In this document: in pieces, positions 10,755 through 19,506 of the stretch
How the letters are laid out: every line of letters begins with the position of its first letter
Position numbering within the stretch: position 1 is the first letter of the stretch
Source: Leifsonia xyli
GTDB lineage: Bacteria; Actinomycetota; Actinomycetes; Actinomycetales; Microbacteriaceae
Assembly: GCA_003243275.1 (NCBI GenBank)
Contig: QFQR01000002.1
Coordinates: 310,001-374,000 of the forward strand
Length of the DNA: 64,000 nucleotides
Direction of reading: 5' to 3'
Notes under the pieces: model-generated
What the model was told of the DNA's origin: nothing
What the model saw: only the letters and a program-made list of their open reading frames with translations
Databases searched by the model: none
Made by a program: the position numbers and the translations under genes

Positions 10755-11833
10755 CCAGCCCGTTCGCGTCGAGAGCGGGCGCCGTCGGCGACCCGCCCGA
10801 GCACTACGGCGACCCGATCGGCGAGCAGCGCGCCCTCGCGGCGGGGGAGGCGATCGTCGACCTCTCCGACCGGGAGGTGGTCGCGCTCACCGGCCCCGAC
10901 CGCCTCAAGCTGCTCGACTCGCTCACCTCGCAGGCCCTCGCCCAGCTCGCCCCCGGCGCCTCCGCCGAGACCCTGCTGCTCGACCCGAGCGGCCGCATCG
11001 AGTACGTCGCGCGCGTGCTCGACGACGGCGAGACCACCTGGTTGCTGATGGACGCAGGCACGGGCGCCGGATTCGCGGCCTTCCTCGACCGGATGCGCTT
11101 CATGCTGCAGGTGGAGGTCGCGGAGCGCTCGGCCGACCTCGCGACGATCGGCACGCTCGGTGAGGTGCCCGCCGCCACCGCGGCCCCGCACGGGCTGCCG
11201 CTGGTCTGGACGGACCCGTGGGGAACCGTGCAACCGGGCGGGTTCCAGTACGCGGAGGGCCCGCATCCCTCCACCGAGTGGGGGTACCGCGAGGCGCTCG
11301 TGGAGCGTGCGCGGCTCGGCGAGGCGGCCGAGCTGCCTGCCGTCGGAACGCTCGCGCTCGAGGCGCTGCGCATCGCCGCCTGGCGCCCGCGCGCGGCGAC
11401 CGAGCTCGACGCCACCGCCGTCCCGCACGAGTTCGACTGGCTGCGCTCGGCCGTGCACCTCAGCAAGGGCTGCTACCGCGGGCAGGAGACGGTCGCGAAG
11501 GTGCACAATCTGGGGCACCCGCCGCGGCGACTCGTGCTGCTGCACCTCGACGGCTCCGACGCGGCCCTGCCCGGCGCCGGCGCCGAGGTGCGTCTCGGGC
11601 GCCCGGATGCCGGGGGTTCCGTCGTGGGGCGCGTGACCGCATCCGCGTGGCACCACGAGCTCGGGCCGATTGCGCTCGCCGTGGTGAAGCGCGCGAGCGA
11701 TCCGGCATCCGAGCTGACCGTCGACGCCGACGGGGTGCTCGTGCCGGCCGCGCAGCAGCTCATCGTGCCGCCGGATGCGGGGGCGACCGCCGACGTGCCG
11801 CGCATCCCGCGCCTCGGTGCGGTTCGGCGCTGA
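10751..11833 (+). CDS. ygfZ: YgfZ/GcvT-like folate-binding protein
   Basis: 360 aa, related to the T-protein of glycine cleavage but of the YgfZ type that helps build or repair certain iron-sulfur enzymes using folate. The diagnostic motif K-G-C-Y-R-G-Q-E is at about residue 245. The start overlaps the preceding stop (GTGA). It is immediately followed by the FUSC-family gene two bases later, so this looks like a four- or five-gene operon from 9721. Confidence 0.88.
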   Translation: MTSPFASRAGAVGDPPEHYGDPIGEQRALAAGEAIVDLSDREVVALTGPDRLKLLDSLTSQALAQLAPGASAETLLLDPSGRIEYVARVLDDGETTWLLMDAGTGAGFAAFLDRMRFMLQVEVAERSADLATIGTLGEVPAATAAPHGLPLVWTDPWGTVQPGGFQYAEGPHPSTEWGYREALVERARLGEAAELPAVGTLALEALRIAAWRPRAATELDATAVPHEFDWLRSAVHLSKGCYRGQETVAKVHNLGHPPRRLVLLHLDGSDAALPGAGAEVRLGRPDAGGSVVGRVTASAWHHELGPIALAVVKRASDPASELTVDADGVLVPAAQQLIVPPDAGATADVPRIPRLGAVRR

Positions 11834-11834
11834 G

Positions 11835-12962
11835 GTGGCCGGGCCCGCATCCGACGGGGTGAGCGCCGAGCTGCGCCGGCTCGAACGGCGCGTGCGTCGG
11901 CAGCTGGATGCGCGGATGGCGTGGCGTCGCGTCGTCGAGTCGCTGCCGGCGATCCTGCAGATCCTCGCCGCGGTCGCGGCCGCCTTCGCGATCGCCCGGT
12001 GGGGGCTCGGGCACGCGGTGCCGCTGCTCGCGATCACGGTCACCATCAACTCGCTCGGCTTCGCGCGCGACGCGCGGCCGGCGCGGGTCGCCGAGACGGT
12101 GATCGGCATCCTGCTCGGGGTCGCGCTCGGCGATGCGCTCGCGCTGCTCGTGGGCCACGGCATCTGGCAGCTCCTGCTCGTGCTCGCCGCCGTGTTCGTC
12201 GTGGGTCGTGCGGTGTCCGCCAACCCCGCCTTCACGGTCGCGGCCGCGGTGCCGTCGGCGATCGTCGTGATGCTGCCGCCCCCGGCGGGCGGCCCGTTCA
12301 GCTATTCGCTCGACGCGCTCGTGGGCGGCATCGTCGCCCTCGTGGCGACGGCGCTCATCCCGCGCGACCCGCGGCGGGCGGCGGCGCGCGACGGGCGCAC
12401 GCTGTTCTCGGTGCTGACGGAGTCGATCGGCTCGGTGGTCGACGCCCTCGGCCAGGCGGATCCGGCGGCCGCCGAGCTGGCCCTCACGCGTCTGCGGCGC
12501 ACGCAGCCGCTCATCGACGCCTGGGGAACCTCCCTGGACTCGGCGATCGGGGTCGCGCGGATCTCGCCGTGGGTGCACCGCCATCTGCCGGAGTTGCGCC
12601 GCGCCACTCGGGTGCTGCGGGGCGCCGATCTCGCGGCACGGCACCTGCGCACGATCGCGCGACGTAGCGAGTACCTGGTGGGCGACGGGAGGCCGCGGCC
12701 GGTGCTCGCGGGCCTGATCTCGCAGTTGGGCGGCGGCGTGCGGCTGCTCGGCCTCGAGCAGGACGACCCGGAGCTCGCGGGGGCCGCGCGCGTGGAGCTG
12801 TCGCGGCTCGCCGCGCTCCTCGACCCGGCGGAGCTGCTTCCCGGTTCCTCCGTCAACGAGGCGGCCATCGTCGTGCTGCTGCGCCCGCTCGTGGTGGACC
12901 TGCTCGACGCATCCGGTCTCGACCCTGCCGCCGCGCGCGCCCTGCTGCCGCCTCTCGCCTGA
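11835..12962 (+). CDS. FUSC-family / aromatic-acid-exporter-like membrane protein
   Basis: 375 aa. The N-terminal half has five or six hydrophobic segments (ILQILAAVAAAFAIA, LLAITVTINSLGF, VIGILLGVALGDALALLV and others). A soluble, Arg-rich C-terminal half follows, with RDPRRAAARDGRTLF after the last helix. This is the layout of FUSC/YccS-like proteins; the substrate is unknown. The GTG sits one base after the YgfZ stop, implying coupling. Downstream is a convergent methyltransferase. Confidence 0.75.
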   Translation: MAGPASDGVSAELRRLERRVRRQLDARMAWRRVVESLPAILQILAAVAAAFAIARWGLGHAVPLLAITVTINSLGFARDARPARVAETVIGILLGVALGDALALLVGHGIWQLLLVLAAVFVVGRAVSANPAFTVAAAVPSAIVVMLPPPAGGPFSYSLDALVGGIVALVATALIPRDPRRAAARDGRTLFSVLTESIGSVVDALGQADPAAAELALTRLRRTQPLIDAWGTSLDSAIGVARISPWVHRHLPELRRATRVLRGADLAARHLRTIARRSEYLVGDGRPRPVLAGLISQLGGGVRLLGLEQDDPELAGAARVELSRLAALLDPAELLPGSSVNEAAIVVLLRPLVVDLLDASGLDPAAARALLPPLA

Positions 12963-13026
12963 CGCTCGGCCCCTGCCGTCCCGGCGCGGCCCGAGGCGGC
13001 CTGAGGCGACACCTCGATCACGGGGC

Positions 13027-13830
13027 TCAGGCGGGGGCGACGGCGGCCCAGGGCAGGGTGAGCTCGCCGAGACGGCGACGGGCCTTCCCGCCGAGGGGCG
13101 GCGCGTCGAGCAACGGCCAGCCGGCCTCCGCGAGGGATGCGATGCTCGCCTGCCAGCGCTGCACCGGTCCGTAGACCGAGAGCGGCGCGTGCACCGCCCA
13201 GGCGCGGTCGAGTCCGGCGAGCAGCGTATGCACCCGCTCCCCGGGCACGTTGCGGTGGATGAGCGCCTTCGGCAGCCGCTCCGCGACGATCGAGGGCGCC
13301 TCGAGCTGCGCCAGCCGCAGCGACACCGTGAAGAGCTGCGGGCCGCCCTCGTCGAGGGTCACCCAACTCGCGATGCGGCCGAGTTCGTCGCAGGTCCCCT
13401 CGACGAGCCGCCCGCCTGGGGCCAGGCGCGCGCGCATCCTGGCCCAGGCCTCCGCGACCTCCGCCTCCTCGTACTGGCGCAGCACGTTCATGGCCCGGAT
13501 GACGGCGGGGCGGCGTCCGGCATCCGTCGGCACCTCGAAGCCGCCGAGCCGGAAGCTCACGCCGGGGTGGGCGTCGGCGGTGGCGCGCCGCACCCGCTCG
13601 GGGTCGATCTCGATGCCGAGCACCTCGACCGCGGGCCGCACCCGCGCGAGCCGCGCACGCAGCTCGTTGCTCGTGGTGGCGGAGGCGCCGTAGCCGAGAT
13701 CGACCACGAGTGGATCGTCGGCGGCGCGCAGCACGGGCAGCGCCGCGATCCACCGATCCACCCGCCGCAGCCGGTTGACCCCCGTGGTCCCCCGGGTGAT
13801 GCGCCCCTCGGGTTTGCTCGTCCTCGCCAT
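13027..13830 (-). CDS. class I SAM-dependent methyltransferase-like protein
   Basis: 267 aa with a Rossmann-type SAM site: VVDLGYGASATTS (motif I, residues ~40-52), GIEIDPERV (motif II) and later APGGRLVEGTCDE. The N-terminus is basic (RTSKPEGRITRGTTG). The target is unknown. Its promoter region is shared with divergent gpmA and contains two CGCT-centred palindromes, one of which overlaps the likely -10 (TATAGC). Confidence 0.8.
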   Translation of the reverse strand: MARTSKPEGRITRGTTGVNRLRRVDRWIAALPVLRAADDPLVVDLGYGASATTSNELRARLARVRPAVEVLGIEIDPERVRRATADAHPGVSFRLGGFEVPTDAGRRPAVIRAMNVLRQYEEAEVAEAWARMRARLAPGGRLVEGTCDELGRIASWVTLDEGGPQLFTVSLRLAQLEAPSIVAERLPKALIHRNVPGERVHTLLAGLDRAWAVHAPLSVYGPVQRWQASIASLAEAGWPLLDAPPLGGKARRRLGELTLPWAAVAPA

Positions 13831-13837
13831 CTCGTGT

Positions 13838-13907
13838 CAAACGCTATAGCGGTTGCCGAGCCGCGCCACCAATTCCTGCCGCTCGGCGCGAACCGCTACA
13901 GCGTTTG
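13838..13907. promoter_or_regulatory. paired palindromes between the methyltransferase gene and gpmA
   Basis: AAACGCTATAGCGGTT (13839-13854) and AACCGCTACAGCGTTT (13891-13906) are each near-palindromes and are also reverse complements of each other apart from one base. The first overlaps the likely -10 of the leftward gene; the second covers the expected -35 of gpmA. The same core reappears at 21398. An operator is plausible; a repeat family is the alternative. Confidence 0.55.
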
Positions 13908-13937
13908 GCCGACAACCAGGATCGGTAGGCTGACGGC

Positions 13938-14684
13938 ATGACCTCGACCCTCATCCTGCTGCGCCACGGCAACTCCGACTGGAACCAGAAGAACCTGTTC
14001 ACCGGATGGGTGGACGTGCGCCTCTCGGAGCAGGGCGTCGCCGAGGCGAAGCGCGCAGGCGAACTGCTCGCCGAGTCGGGTCTGACCCCCGAGATCCTCT
14101 ACACGAGCCTGCTGACCCGCGCCATCCAGACCGCGAACCTCGCGCTCGAGGTGGCCGACCGGCTGTGGATCCCGGTCAAGCGCAGCTGGCGCCTCAACGA
14201 GCGCCACTACGGCGCGCTGCAGGGCCTCGACAAGGCCGAGACGCTCGAGAAGTACGGCCCCGAGCAGTTCCAGATCTGGCGTCGCAGCTTCGACACGCCT
14301 CCGCCGCCGCTCGCCGACGACGCCGAGTACAGCCAGGTGGGCGACGAGCGCTACGCCGACCTCCCCGACGCCGAGCTCCCCCGCACCGAGAGCCTGAAGC
14401 TCGTGATCGACCGGATGCTGCCCTACTGGGAGAGCGACATCACGACGGATCTCGCGGCGGGCAAGACGGTGCTCGTCACCGCCCACGGCAACTCGCTGCG
14501 CGCGCTCGTGAAGCACCTCGACGGCATCAGCGACGACGAGATCTCCGAGCTCAACATCCCCACCGGCATCCCGCTGGTCTACGAGCTCGACGACGACTTC
14601 CGCCCCACCGGCCCCGGCCGCTACCTCGACCCCGAGGCCGCCGCCGCCGGCGCCGCCGCGGTCGCCGCACAGGGGAAGAAGTAG
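13938..14684 (+). CDS. gpmA: 2,3-bisphosphoglycerate-dependent phosphoglycerate mutase
   Basis: Interconverts 3- and 2-phosphoglycerate in glycolysis and gluconeogenesis, 248 aa. The RHG motif LLRHGNSDWN (His10) is phosphorylated, followed by NLFTGWVDVRLSEQG, RLNERHYGALQG and the second catalytic His in VTAHGNSLRALVKHL. The -10 TAGGCT (13926-13931) lies 6 nt before ATG, so the mRNA is probably leaderless. Proximity to senX3-regX3 matches the mycobacterial order. Confidence 0.97.
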   Translation: MTSTLILLRHGNSDWNQKNLFTGWVDVRLSEQGVAEAKRAGELLAESGLTPEILYTSLLTRAIQTANLALEVADRLWIPVKRSWRLNERHYGALQGLDKAETLEKYGPEQFQIWRRSFDTPPPPLADDAEYSQVGDERYADLPDAELPRTESLKLVIDRMLPYWESDITTDLAAGKTVLVTAHGNSLRALVKHLDGISDDEISELNIPTGIPLVYELDDDFRPTGPGRYLDPEAAAAGAAAVAAQGKK

Positions 14685-14759
14685 GTCACGGCCACCTTCC
14701 GCGCTGACTACACCTGGGAGCTCGACCCCGAACTGCCAGGTGACGGTTCGGCGTTCCCG

Positions 14760-15269
14760 GTGATCGAGATCGGATCCGCCAACTCGGTCGAGCACAACAT
14801 CCGATTTATCCCGGAGACGGGCGAGTCATGGGTGGCTGCGGTTCGAGGAGAAGGCTACGGTCCTGGGTTCGGCGTCCGTGCGACACCGGATCCCGACATC
14901 GCGTGCGTGCTTGCCGGTGGAGGTGCCTACCTTGTGGATGTCCGATCCCGAACCTCGCGGCGTCTTGACGCCTTCCCCGTGCAGCAGCTCGTCGAGGTCC
15001 CTGAGGCCGAGGTATTGGTGCTCGCGGACTTCAATGACTTCGTCGGCGTAGGCCGACGCGCACCCGGCGCCACGCTCGACCAGGTGTGGGCATCGGGCCA
15101 GGTCGCGACGGATGACGCACGCGTCGTCCGGGTCGACGGAGTAGTGCTGGAGTGCCGGGGTCTCGACGGTATCGACGCGCCGTTCACGATCGACGCGCGA
15201 ACCGGCACGCGACTGGGGCCTACGCCGAAGCCGACCACTCTCTTCCCCTTCCTCAAGCGAAAGGCCTGA
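14760..15269 (+). CDS. uncharacterised protein with an apparently displaced start
   Basis: 169 aa from the first usable GTG. No recognised domain; it ends in a basic FLKRKA. Coding-like sequence continues upstream in the same frame to the gpmA stop (14688-14759, reading TATFRADYTWELDPE...) with no ATG, GTG or TTG. A well-placed ribosome site (GGGGAAG) precedes a GTC codon at 14685, exactly where a start would be expected. The native start may have mutated from GTG to GTC. Codon use is less GC-biased than in its neighbours. Confidence 0.6.
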   Translation: MIEIGSANSVEHNIRFIPETGESWVAAVRGEGYGPGFGVRATPDPDIACVLAGGGAYLVDVRSRTSRRLDAFPVQQLVEVPEAEVLVLADFNDFVGVGRRAPGATLDQVWASGQVATDDARVVRVDGVVLECRGLDGIDAPFTIDARTGTRLGPTPKPTTLFPFLKRKA

Positions 15270-15271
15270 AC

Positions 15272-15583
15272 ATGCTCGTCGCCTTCTCCGTCGCCCCGAG
15301 CGGCACCGGCAATGCCGATGGCTCCGTGCACGACGCGGTCGCCGCGGCCGTGCAGGTCGTGCGCGAGTCGGGCCTGCCCAACCGCACCACCTCGATGTTC
15401 ACGGAGCTCGAGGGGGAGTGGGACGAGGTGATGGACGTCGTGAAACGCGCCACGGATGCGGTGGCCGCCTACGGTTCGCGCGTCTCGCTCGTGCTGAAGG
15501 CCGACATCCGTCCCGGCTATTCGGGCGAGCTGGACGGCAAGGTCGAGCGGCTCGAGGCCGCCATCGACGAGCTCGGCTCCTGA
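15272..15583 (+). CDS. thiamine-binding / MTH1187 (UPF0045) family protein
   Basis: 103 aa, small ferredoxin-like fold protein of the MTH1187/YkoF type (opening LVAFSVAPSG, central TTSMFTELEGEWDEVMDVVKRA, then RVSLVLKADIRPG). Members bind thiamine or related hydroxymethylpyrimidine compounds. The ATG lies 2 nt after the previous stop and the gene is followed at once by the acetyltransferase, so the three form a short operon. Confidence 0.85.
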   Translation: MLVAFSVAPSGTGNADGSVHDAVAAAVQVVRESGLPNRTTSMFTELEGEWDEVMDVVKRATDAVAAYGSRVSLVLKADIRPGYSGELDGKVERLEAAIDELGS

Positions 15584-15584
15584 G

Positions 15585-16058
15585 GTGGGCCGCGCGTATC
15601 GCGTCGAGCGGGCGCGCGCCGAGGATGCGGTTTCGATCGCCGAGCTGATCGCTGCATCCAAGAAGGACGCCATGCCCTGGCTCACGGTCGTGCATACGCC
15701 GGAGGAGGACCGCAGCTGGGTGGCGGACGTGCTGCTCGCCGAGCACGAGGTGCGCGTCGTACGCGACGGCGGCCGCCTCGCAGCGGTGCTCGCGACGTCA
15801 CCCGGGTGGATCGATCAGTTGTATGTGGCACCGGAGGCGCAGGGTGCCGGCATCGGGCGGGCGCTGCTCGCGGAGGCACGGGCGGCATCCGACGGCGAAC
15901 TGCAGCTGTGGGCGTTTCAGCGCAACACCCGGTCCAGGCGCTTCTACGAGGCGAGCGGTTTCGTCGCCGTCGAGTTCACGGACGGCACCGGCAACGAAGA
16001 GCGGGAGCCGGATGTGCGCTACCGCTGGGTGCGGGACGGGGCGAGGGCGGACGACTGA
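15585..16058 (+). CDS. GNAT-family N-acetyltransferase
   Basis: 157 aa GNAT fold. The acetyl-CoA site is in LYVAPEAQGAGIGRALLAEA (near residues 83-101), followed by NTRSRRFYEASGFVAVEF, the classic C-terminal strand and helix. The GTG start is one base after the upstream stop. Convergent with phoU. Substrate unknown. Confidence 0.88.
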   Translation: MGRAYRVERARAEDAVSIAELIAASKKDAMPWLTVVHTPEEDRSWVADVLLAEHEVRVVRDGGRLAAVLATSPGWIDQLYVAPEAQGAGIGRALLAEARAASDGELQLWAFQRNTRSRRFYEASGFVAVEFTDGTGNEEREPDVRYRWVRDGARADD

Positions 16059-16099
16059 CCGCTCGGCGGGAAGCTGCTCCTGTCGACCGGGTCTCGAGC

Positions 16100-16753
16100 T
16101 CAGGAGTCGGCGGGCGTCCAGTCGCCGGTGGCGAGGTACTGCACCTTCTTGGCGATCGAGACCGCGTGGTCGGCGAAGCGCTCGTGGTAGCGGGATGCGA
16201 GGGTCGCGTCGACCGTGTCGGCCGTCTCGCCCTTCCAGGTCTCGCCGAGCACCTTGTCGAACACCGCGAGGTGCAGGGCGTCGACCTTGTCGTCCTCGTT
16301 GCGGATCTGCTCAGCGATCGCCGGATCCTCGGTCTCGAGCAGCTGGGTGAGCTTGCGGGCGATCTCGACGTCGAGGGCACCCATCTCGCGGAAGGTGGAA
16401 CGCAGGCCCTTCGGCACGACCTTCTCCGGGAAGCGGTAGCGCGACAGCTGCGCGATGTGCTCGGCCATGTCGCCCATCCGCTCGAGCGAGGCGGAGACGC
16501 GCAGCGCCGACACGACGATGCGCAGGTCACGCGCGACCGGCTGCTGGCGAGCCAGGATCGTGATCGCGAGCTCGTCGAGCTCGGCCGCCAGCACGTCGAT
16601 CCGGCGGTCATCCTCGATGACCTCCTCGGCGAGTGAGACATCCGACTCGTTGAAGGCGCGCGTGGCTTTCTCGATGGAGTCGGCCACGAGCGTGGAGATC
16701 TCGACGAGGCGCTCCTGCACCTCACGCAGCTCCTGCTGGAAAACCTCGCGCAT
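16100..16753 (-). CDS. phoU: phosphate signalling regulator PhoU
   Basis: 217 aa, two PhoU repeats forming three-helix bundles with E/D metal-binding motifs (ERMGDMAEHIAQ near residue 90 and ERFADHAVSIAKK near 190). PhoU links the Pst transporter to the SenX3/RegX3 system and damps the response when phosphate is plentiful. It is divergent from senX3 across a 198-nt region holding three PHO repeats. The ATG is preceded by GGAAAGGATCG, a good ribosome site. Confidence 0.96.
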   Translation of the reverse strand: MREVFQQELREVQERLVEISTLVADSIEKATRAFNESDVSLAEEVIEDDRRIDVLAAELDELAITILARQQPVARDLRIVVSALRVSASLERMGDMAEHIAQLSRYRFPEKVVPKGLRSTFREMGALDVEIARKLTQLLETEDPAIAEQIRNEDDKVDALHLAVFDKVLGETWKGETADTVDATLASRYHERFADHAVSIAKKVQYLATGDWTPADS

Positions 16754-16851
16754 CGGATTCGATCCTTTCCTGGCCGGATTCGGTGACCGGCACTGTCGGC
16801 ATGCAGCGGCTCGGGCCTCCCGGCGACCGCGCTGCAACCGTCCCGCGGGAA

Positions 16852-16880
16852 GGTTAACGAGTGGTGTCCGGGTCGTGAAC
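16852..16880 (-). promoter_or_regulatory. PHO box between phoU and senX3
   Basis: On the minus strand three 7-mers, GTTCACG, GGACACC and GTTAACC, are spaced at exactly 11 nt. This is the periodic arrangement of RegX3/PhoP operators. It lies about 100 nt upstream of phoU and about 70 nt upstream of senX3, so it could serve either promoter or autoregulation. Confidence 0.65.
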
Positions 16881-16951
16881 GTCCACCTAAGGGAAGTGGA
16901 GGCCTCCGCATATCCGTCGGGCTGACCGACGGCCCGCCCTAATCTAGTCCC

Positions 16952-18109
16952 ATGGACGCCGCCTGGCTCGTGCCCGCCGCCCTCGGCTTCGGGCTCGCCG
17001 TCGGTGTCGGCGGAAGTGCCGCGGTGATCGCGGCCCACGCCCGGGGCCAGCGCGCCGCCGCCGTCGTCACCCCCACGGTGCCCGACGGGGTCGAGGAGGT
17101 CATCGACGCGCTCGAGACCGCAGGCATCGTGCTCGACGCGTCGAACAACGTGATGAGCTGCTCGACCGCCGCGGTCGCCCTCGGCCTGGTGTGGAACCAC
17201 GCGCTCGTGCACGGCGAGCTCGCCGCGATCGTCGACCGGGTGCGCTCGGAGGGTGTCGCCGTCAACGAGGAGCTGCAGCTTCCGCGCGGGCCTTTCGGCG
17301 ACGCTCAGGTGCACCTGCTGGTGCGGGTCGCGCCGCTCGGCAGCCGCTTCGTGCTCGTGCTCGCCGACGACCGCACCGAGGCCCACCGCCTCGAAGACGT
17401 GCGCCGCGATTTCGTCGCCAACATCTCGCACGAGCTGAAGACGCCGATCGGCGCGATCGGGCTGCTCGCCGAGGCGCTGCAGTCGGCCGCCGGCGAACCG
17501 GATGCGGTGCGCCGCTTCGCCGAGCGCCTCACGATCGAGGCCGAGCGCCTCCGCAGCCTCACCCACGAGATCATCGAGTTGAGCAGGCTGCAGGCCGCCG
17601 ATGCGCTGGAGAACGCCGACCGTGTGCACGTCGACACGATCATCGCGCAGGCGGTCGACGCCAACCGGGTCGCGGCCGAGTCCCACCGCATCACGATCGT
17701 CGCGCACGCCGACGCCTCGGCGATCGTCTGGGGCAATGAGGCGATGCTTGTGACGGCCGTGCACAACCTCATCGCGAACGCGATCCAATATTCCCCGGAC
17801 GGCACACGAGTCGGGGTCGGGGTCACGCGCCGCGACGGGGCGATCGAGATCGCAGTCACCGACCAGGGGGTCGGCATCCCGGAAGCCGAACGCGACCGCG
17901 TGTTCGAGCGCTTCTTCCGCGTCGACTCCGCGCGCAGCCGGCAGACCGGGGGCACCGGTCTCGGTCTCTCGATCGTGAAGCACGTGGTGCAGAACCACGG
18001 CGGCGATGTGCGCGTGTGGTCGCAGCAGGGCCGGGGCTCGACCTTCACCATCCGTCTTCCGGAGGCCGATCAGGTCGCCGCAACCTCATCCCGTGGAGCC
18101 CGTACGTGA
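16952..18109 (+). CDS. senX3: phosphate-sensing histidine kinase SenX3
   Basis: 385 aa. One N-terminal membrane segment (about residues 5-27), a PAS-like sensory region (45-140), a HisKA domain with the phosphorylated His160 in ANISHELKTP, and an ATPase domain with N box NLIANAIQYSP, G1 DQGVGIPEAE and G2 TGLGLSI. This short sensor with no large outer domain is typical of SenX3/PhoR partners of Pst-PhoU. TAATCT (16940-16945) lies 6 nt before ATG, indicating a leaderless mRNA. Overlaps regX3 by GTGA. Confidence 0.93.
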   Translation: MDAAWLVPAALGFGLAVGVGGSAAVIAAHARGQRAAAVVTPTVPDGVEEVIDALETAGIVLDASNNVMSCSTAAVALGLVWNHALVHGELAAIVDRVRSEGVAVNEELQLPRGPFGDAQVHLLVRVAPLGSRFVLVLADDRTEAHRLEDVRRDFVANISHELKTPIGAIGLLAEALQSAAGEPDAVRRFAERLTIEAERLRSLTHEIIELSRLQAADALENADRVHVDTIIAQAVDANRVAAESHRITIVAHADASAIVWGNEAMLVTAVHNLIANAIQYSPDGTRVGVGVTRRDGAIEIAVTDQGVGIPEAERDRVFERFFRVDSARSRQTGGTGLGLSIVKHVVQNHGGDVRVWSQQGRGSTFTIRLPEADQVAATSSRGART

Positions 18110-18789
18110 CCCGCATTCTCATCGTCGAAGACGAGCCCTCGCTCGCCGAACCGCTCGCGTTCCTGTTGGGGCGTGAGGGATACGAGACCGCGATCGCGGG
18201 CGACGGTCGCGCGGCGCTCGCCGAGTTCGATCGCAACGATGCCGATCTGGTGCTGCTCGATCTGATGCTGCCCGGCCTCTCCGGCACCGAGGTGTGCCGC
18301 GAGCTGCGCAGCCGTTCGAGCGTGCCGATCATCATGCTCACCGCGAAGGACTCCGAGGTCGACATCGTGGTGGGGCTTGAGCTCGGCGCCGACGACTATG
18401 TGACGAAGCCCTACTCCAGCCGCGAGCTGCTCGCGCGCATCCGTGCCGTGCTGCGTCGCCGGGTGGAGATCGAGGAGGACCCCGCCGAGTCGGTGCTGGA
18501 GGCCGGCCTCGTGCGGATGGATGTGGAACGGCACGCGGTGTCGGTCGGCGGCAAGGAGGTGGCGATGCCCCTCAAGGAGTTCGAGCTGCTCGAATTCCTG
18601 TTGCGGAATGCCGGGCGTGTGCTGACCCGCGGTCAGCTCATCGATCGCATCTGGGGCTCCGACTACTTCGGCGACACCAAGACCCTCGACGTGCACATCA
18701 AGCGCATCCGGGCCAAGATCGAGCCGGACCCCGCCAACCCGCGGCTGCTCGTGACGGTGCGCGGCCTCGGCTACCGCTTCGAGAACTGA
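18106..18789 (+). CDS. regX3: response regulator RegX3
   Basis: OmpR/PhoB-type regulator of 227 aa. The receiver has acidic residues in VEDEPS, the phosphorylated Asp52 in LLDLMLPGLSG and Lys in VTKPY. The C-terminal winged helix reads KEFELLEFLLRN and KTLDVHIKRIRAK. It is the partner of SenX3 (4-nt overlap) and the probable binder of the PHO repeats before pstS and phoU. The length matches mycobacterial RegX3. Confidence 0.95.
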   Translation: MTRILIVEDEPSLAEPLAFLLGREGYETAIAGDGRAALAEFDRNDADLVLLDLMLPGLSGTEVCRELRSRSSVPIIMLTAKDSEVDIVVGLELGADDYVTKPYSSRELLARIRAVLRRRVEIEEDPAESVLEAGLVRMDVERHAVSVGGKEVAMPLKEFELLEFLLRNAGRVLTRGQLIDRIWGSDYFGDTKTLDVHIKRIRAKIEPDPANPRLLVTVRGLGYRFEN

Positions 18790-18844
18790 CGGACGCCGCT
18801 GCCCGGCCCGCGTGGCCCGGGCGCGCGATCAGCCGGGCGTGCGA

Positions 18845-19378
18845 TCAGCCGGCAGGCGTCTCGGTCGCCGAGGGGCTCGGCGTGCGACTCTGAGTGGGCG
18901 TGGGGGTCGGGGTCGGGGTCGGCATGAGCGACCCGTACTCGGGGAGCGTCGCGTCGAGCACCGGGATCCCCAGCGGCTGCTGGCCGTCGCTCGTGTGCAC
19001 CACGGCCGAGAGCAGACCCCCGGGCTTCTCGCCGAGCGGTTGCACCGTGACCTGGTCGCCATCCGTGCCGAAACGCGTGCTGCCGTTCGCCGCCGCCGTC
19101 AGATCGACCTCGTAGTAGGTGCCGTCGACGGCCCACTGCACGGTGAAGTCGATGGCGGAGCCGGTGGTGTTGACGGCCGTGCCGATCAGGTTGCCGAGAT
19201 CGCCGTCCTCGCTCAGCACGATGACGTTGCGCAGTTCGAGGCTGCCGACGTTGATGTTGGCGCCGTCGCTCGGGTCGATCGGCCGGTTCGTCTCGGGTTC
19301 GGTCCAGAGCGCGCACCCACCGAGTCCGAAGACGAGCGCTCCGCTCAGGGCGATGGCGGCCACGGCACGTGCTCTCAC
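18845..19378 (-). CDS. putative lipoprotein, 177 aa
   Basis: The N-terminus RARAVAAIALSGALVFGLGGCAL is a signal peptide ending in a lipobox (LGGC), so the protein is predicted to be lipid-anchored outside the membrane. The mature part (~120 residues) is beta-rich and unrecognised. The C-terminus has a short PT repeat (PTPTPTPTPT) and a Ser/Thr/Pro tail, probably surface-exposed linker. GTG start chosen because it begins the signal peptide. Convergent with regX3, divergent from carD. Confidence 0.8.
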   Translation of the reverse strand: MRARAVAAIALSGALVFGLGGCALWTEPETNRPIDPSDGANINVGSLELRNVIVLSEDGDLGNLIGTAVNTTGSAIDFTVQWAVDGTYYEVDLTAAANGSTRFGTDGDQVTVQPLGEKPGGLLSAVVHTSDGQQPLGIPVLDATLPEYGSLMPTPTPTPTPTQSRTPSPSATETPAG

Positions 19379-19506
19379 GGGGTTCCTCCAGGCGTAGACG
19401 ACGAGCACTGCCAGCCTAGCGGCAGGCACCGGCCGCGGATGCCGTCGCCCCCGGCTGGGGGACGCCCGCTGTGATAAAATGAGAGGTCTGCGGAAGGAAC
19501 AACTCC

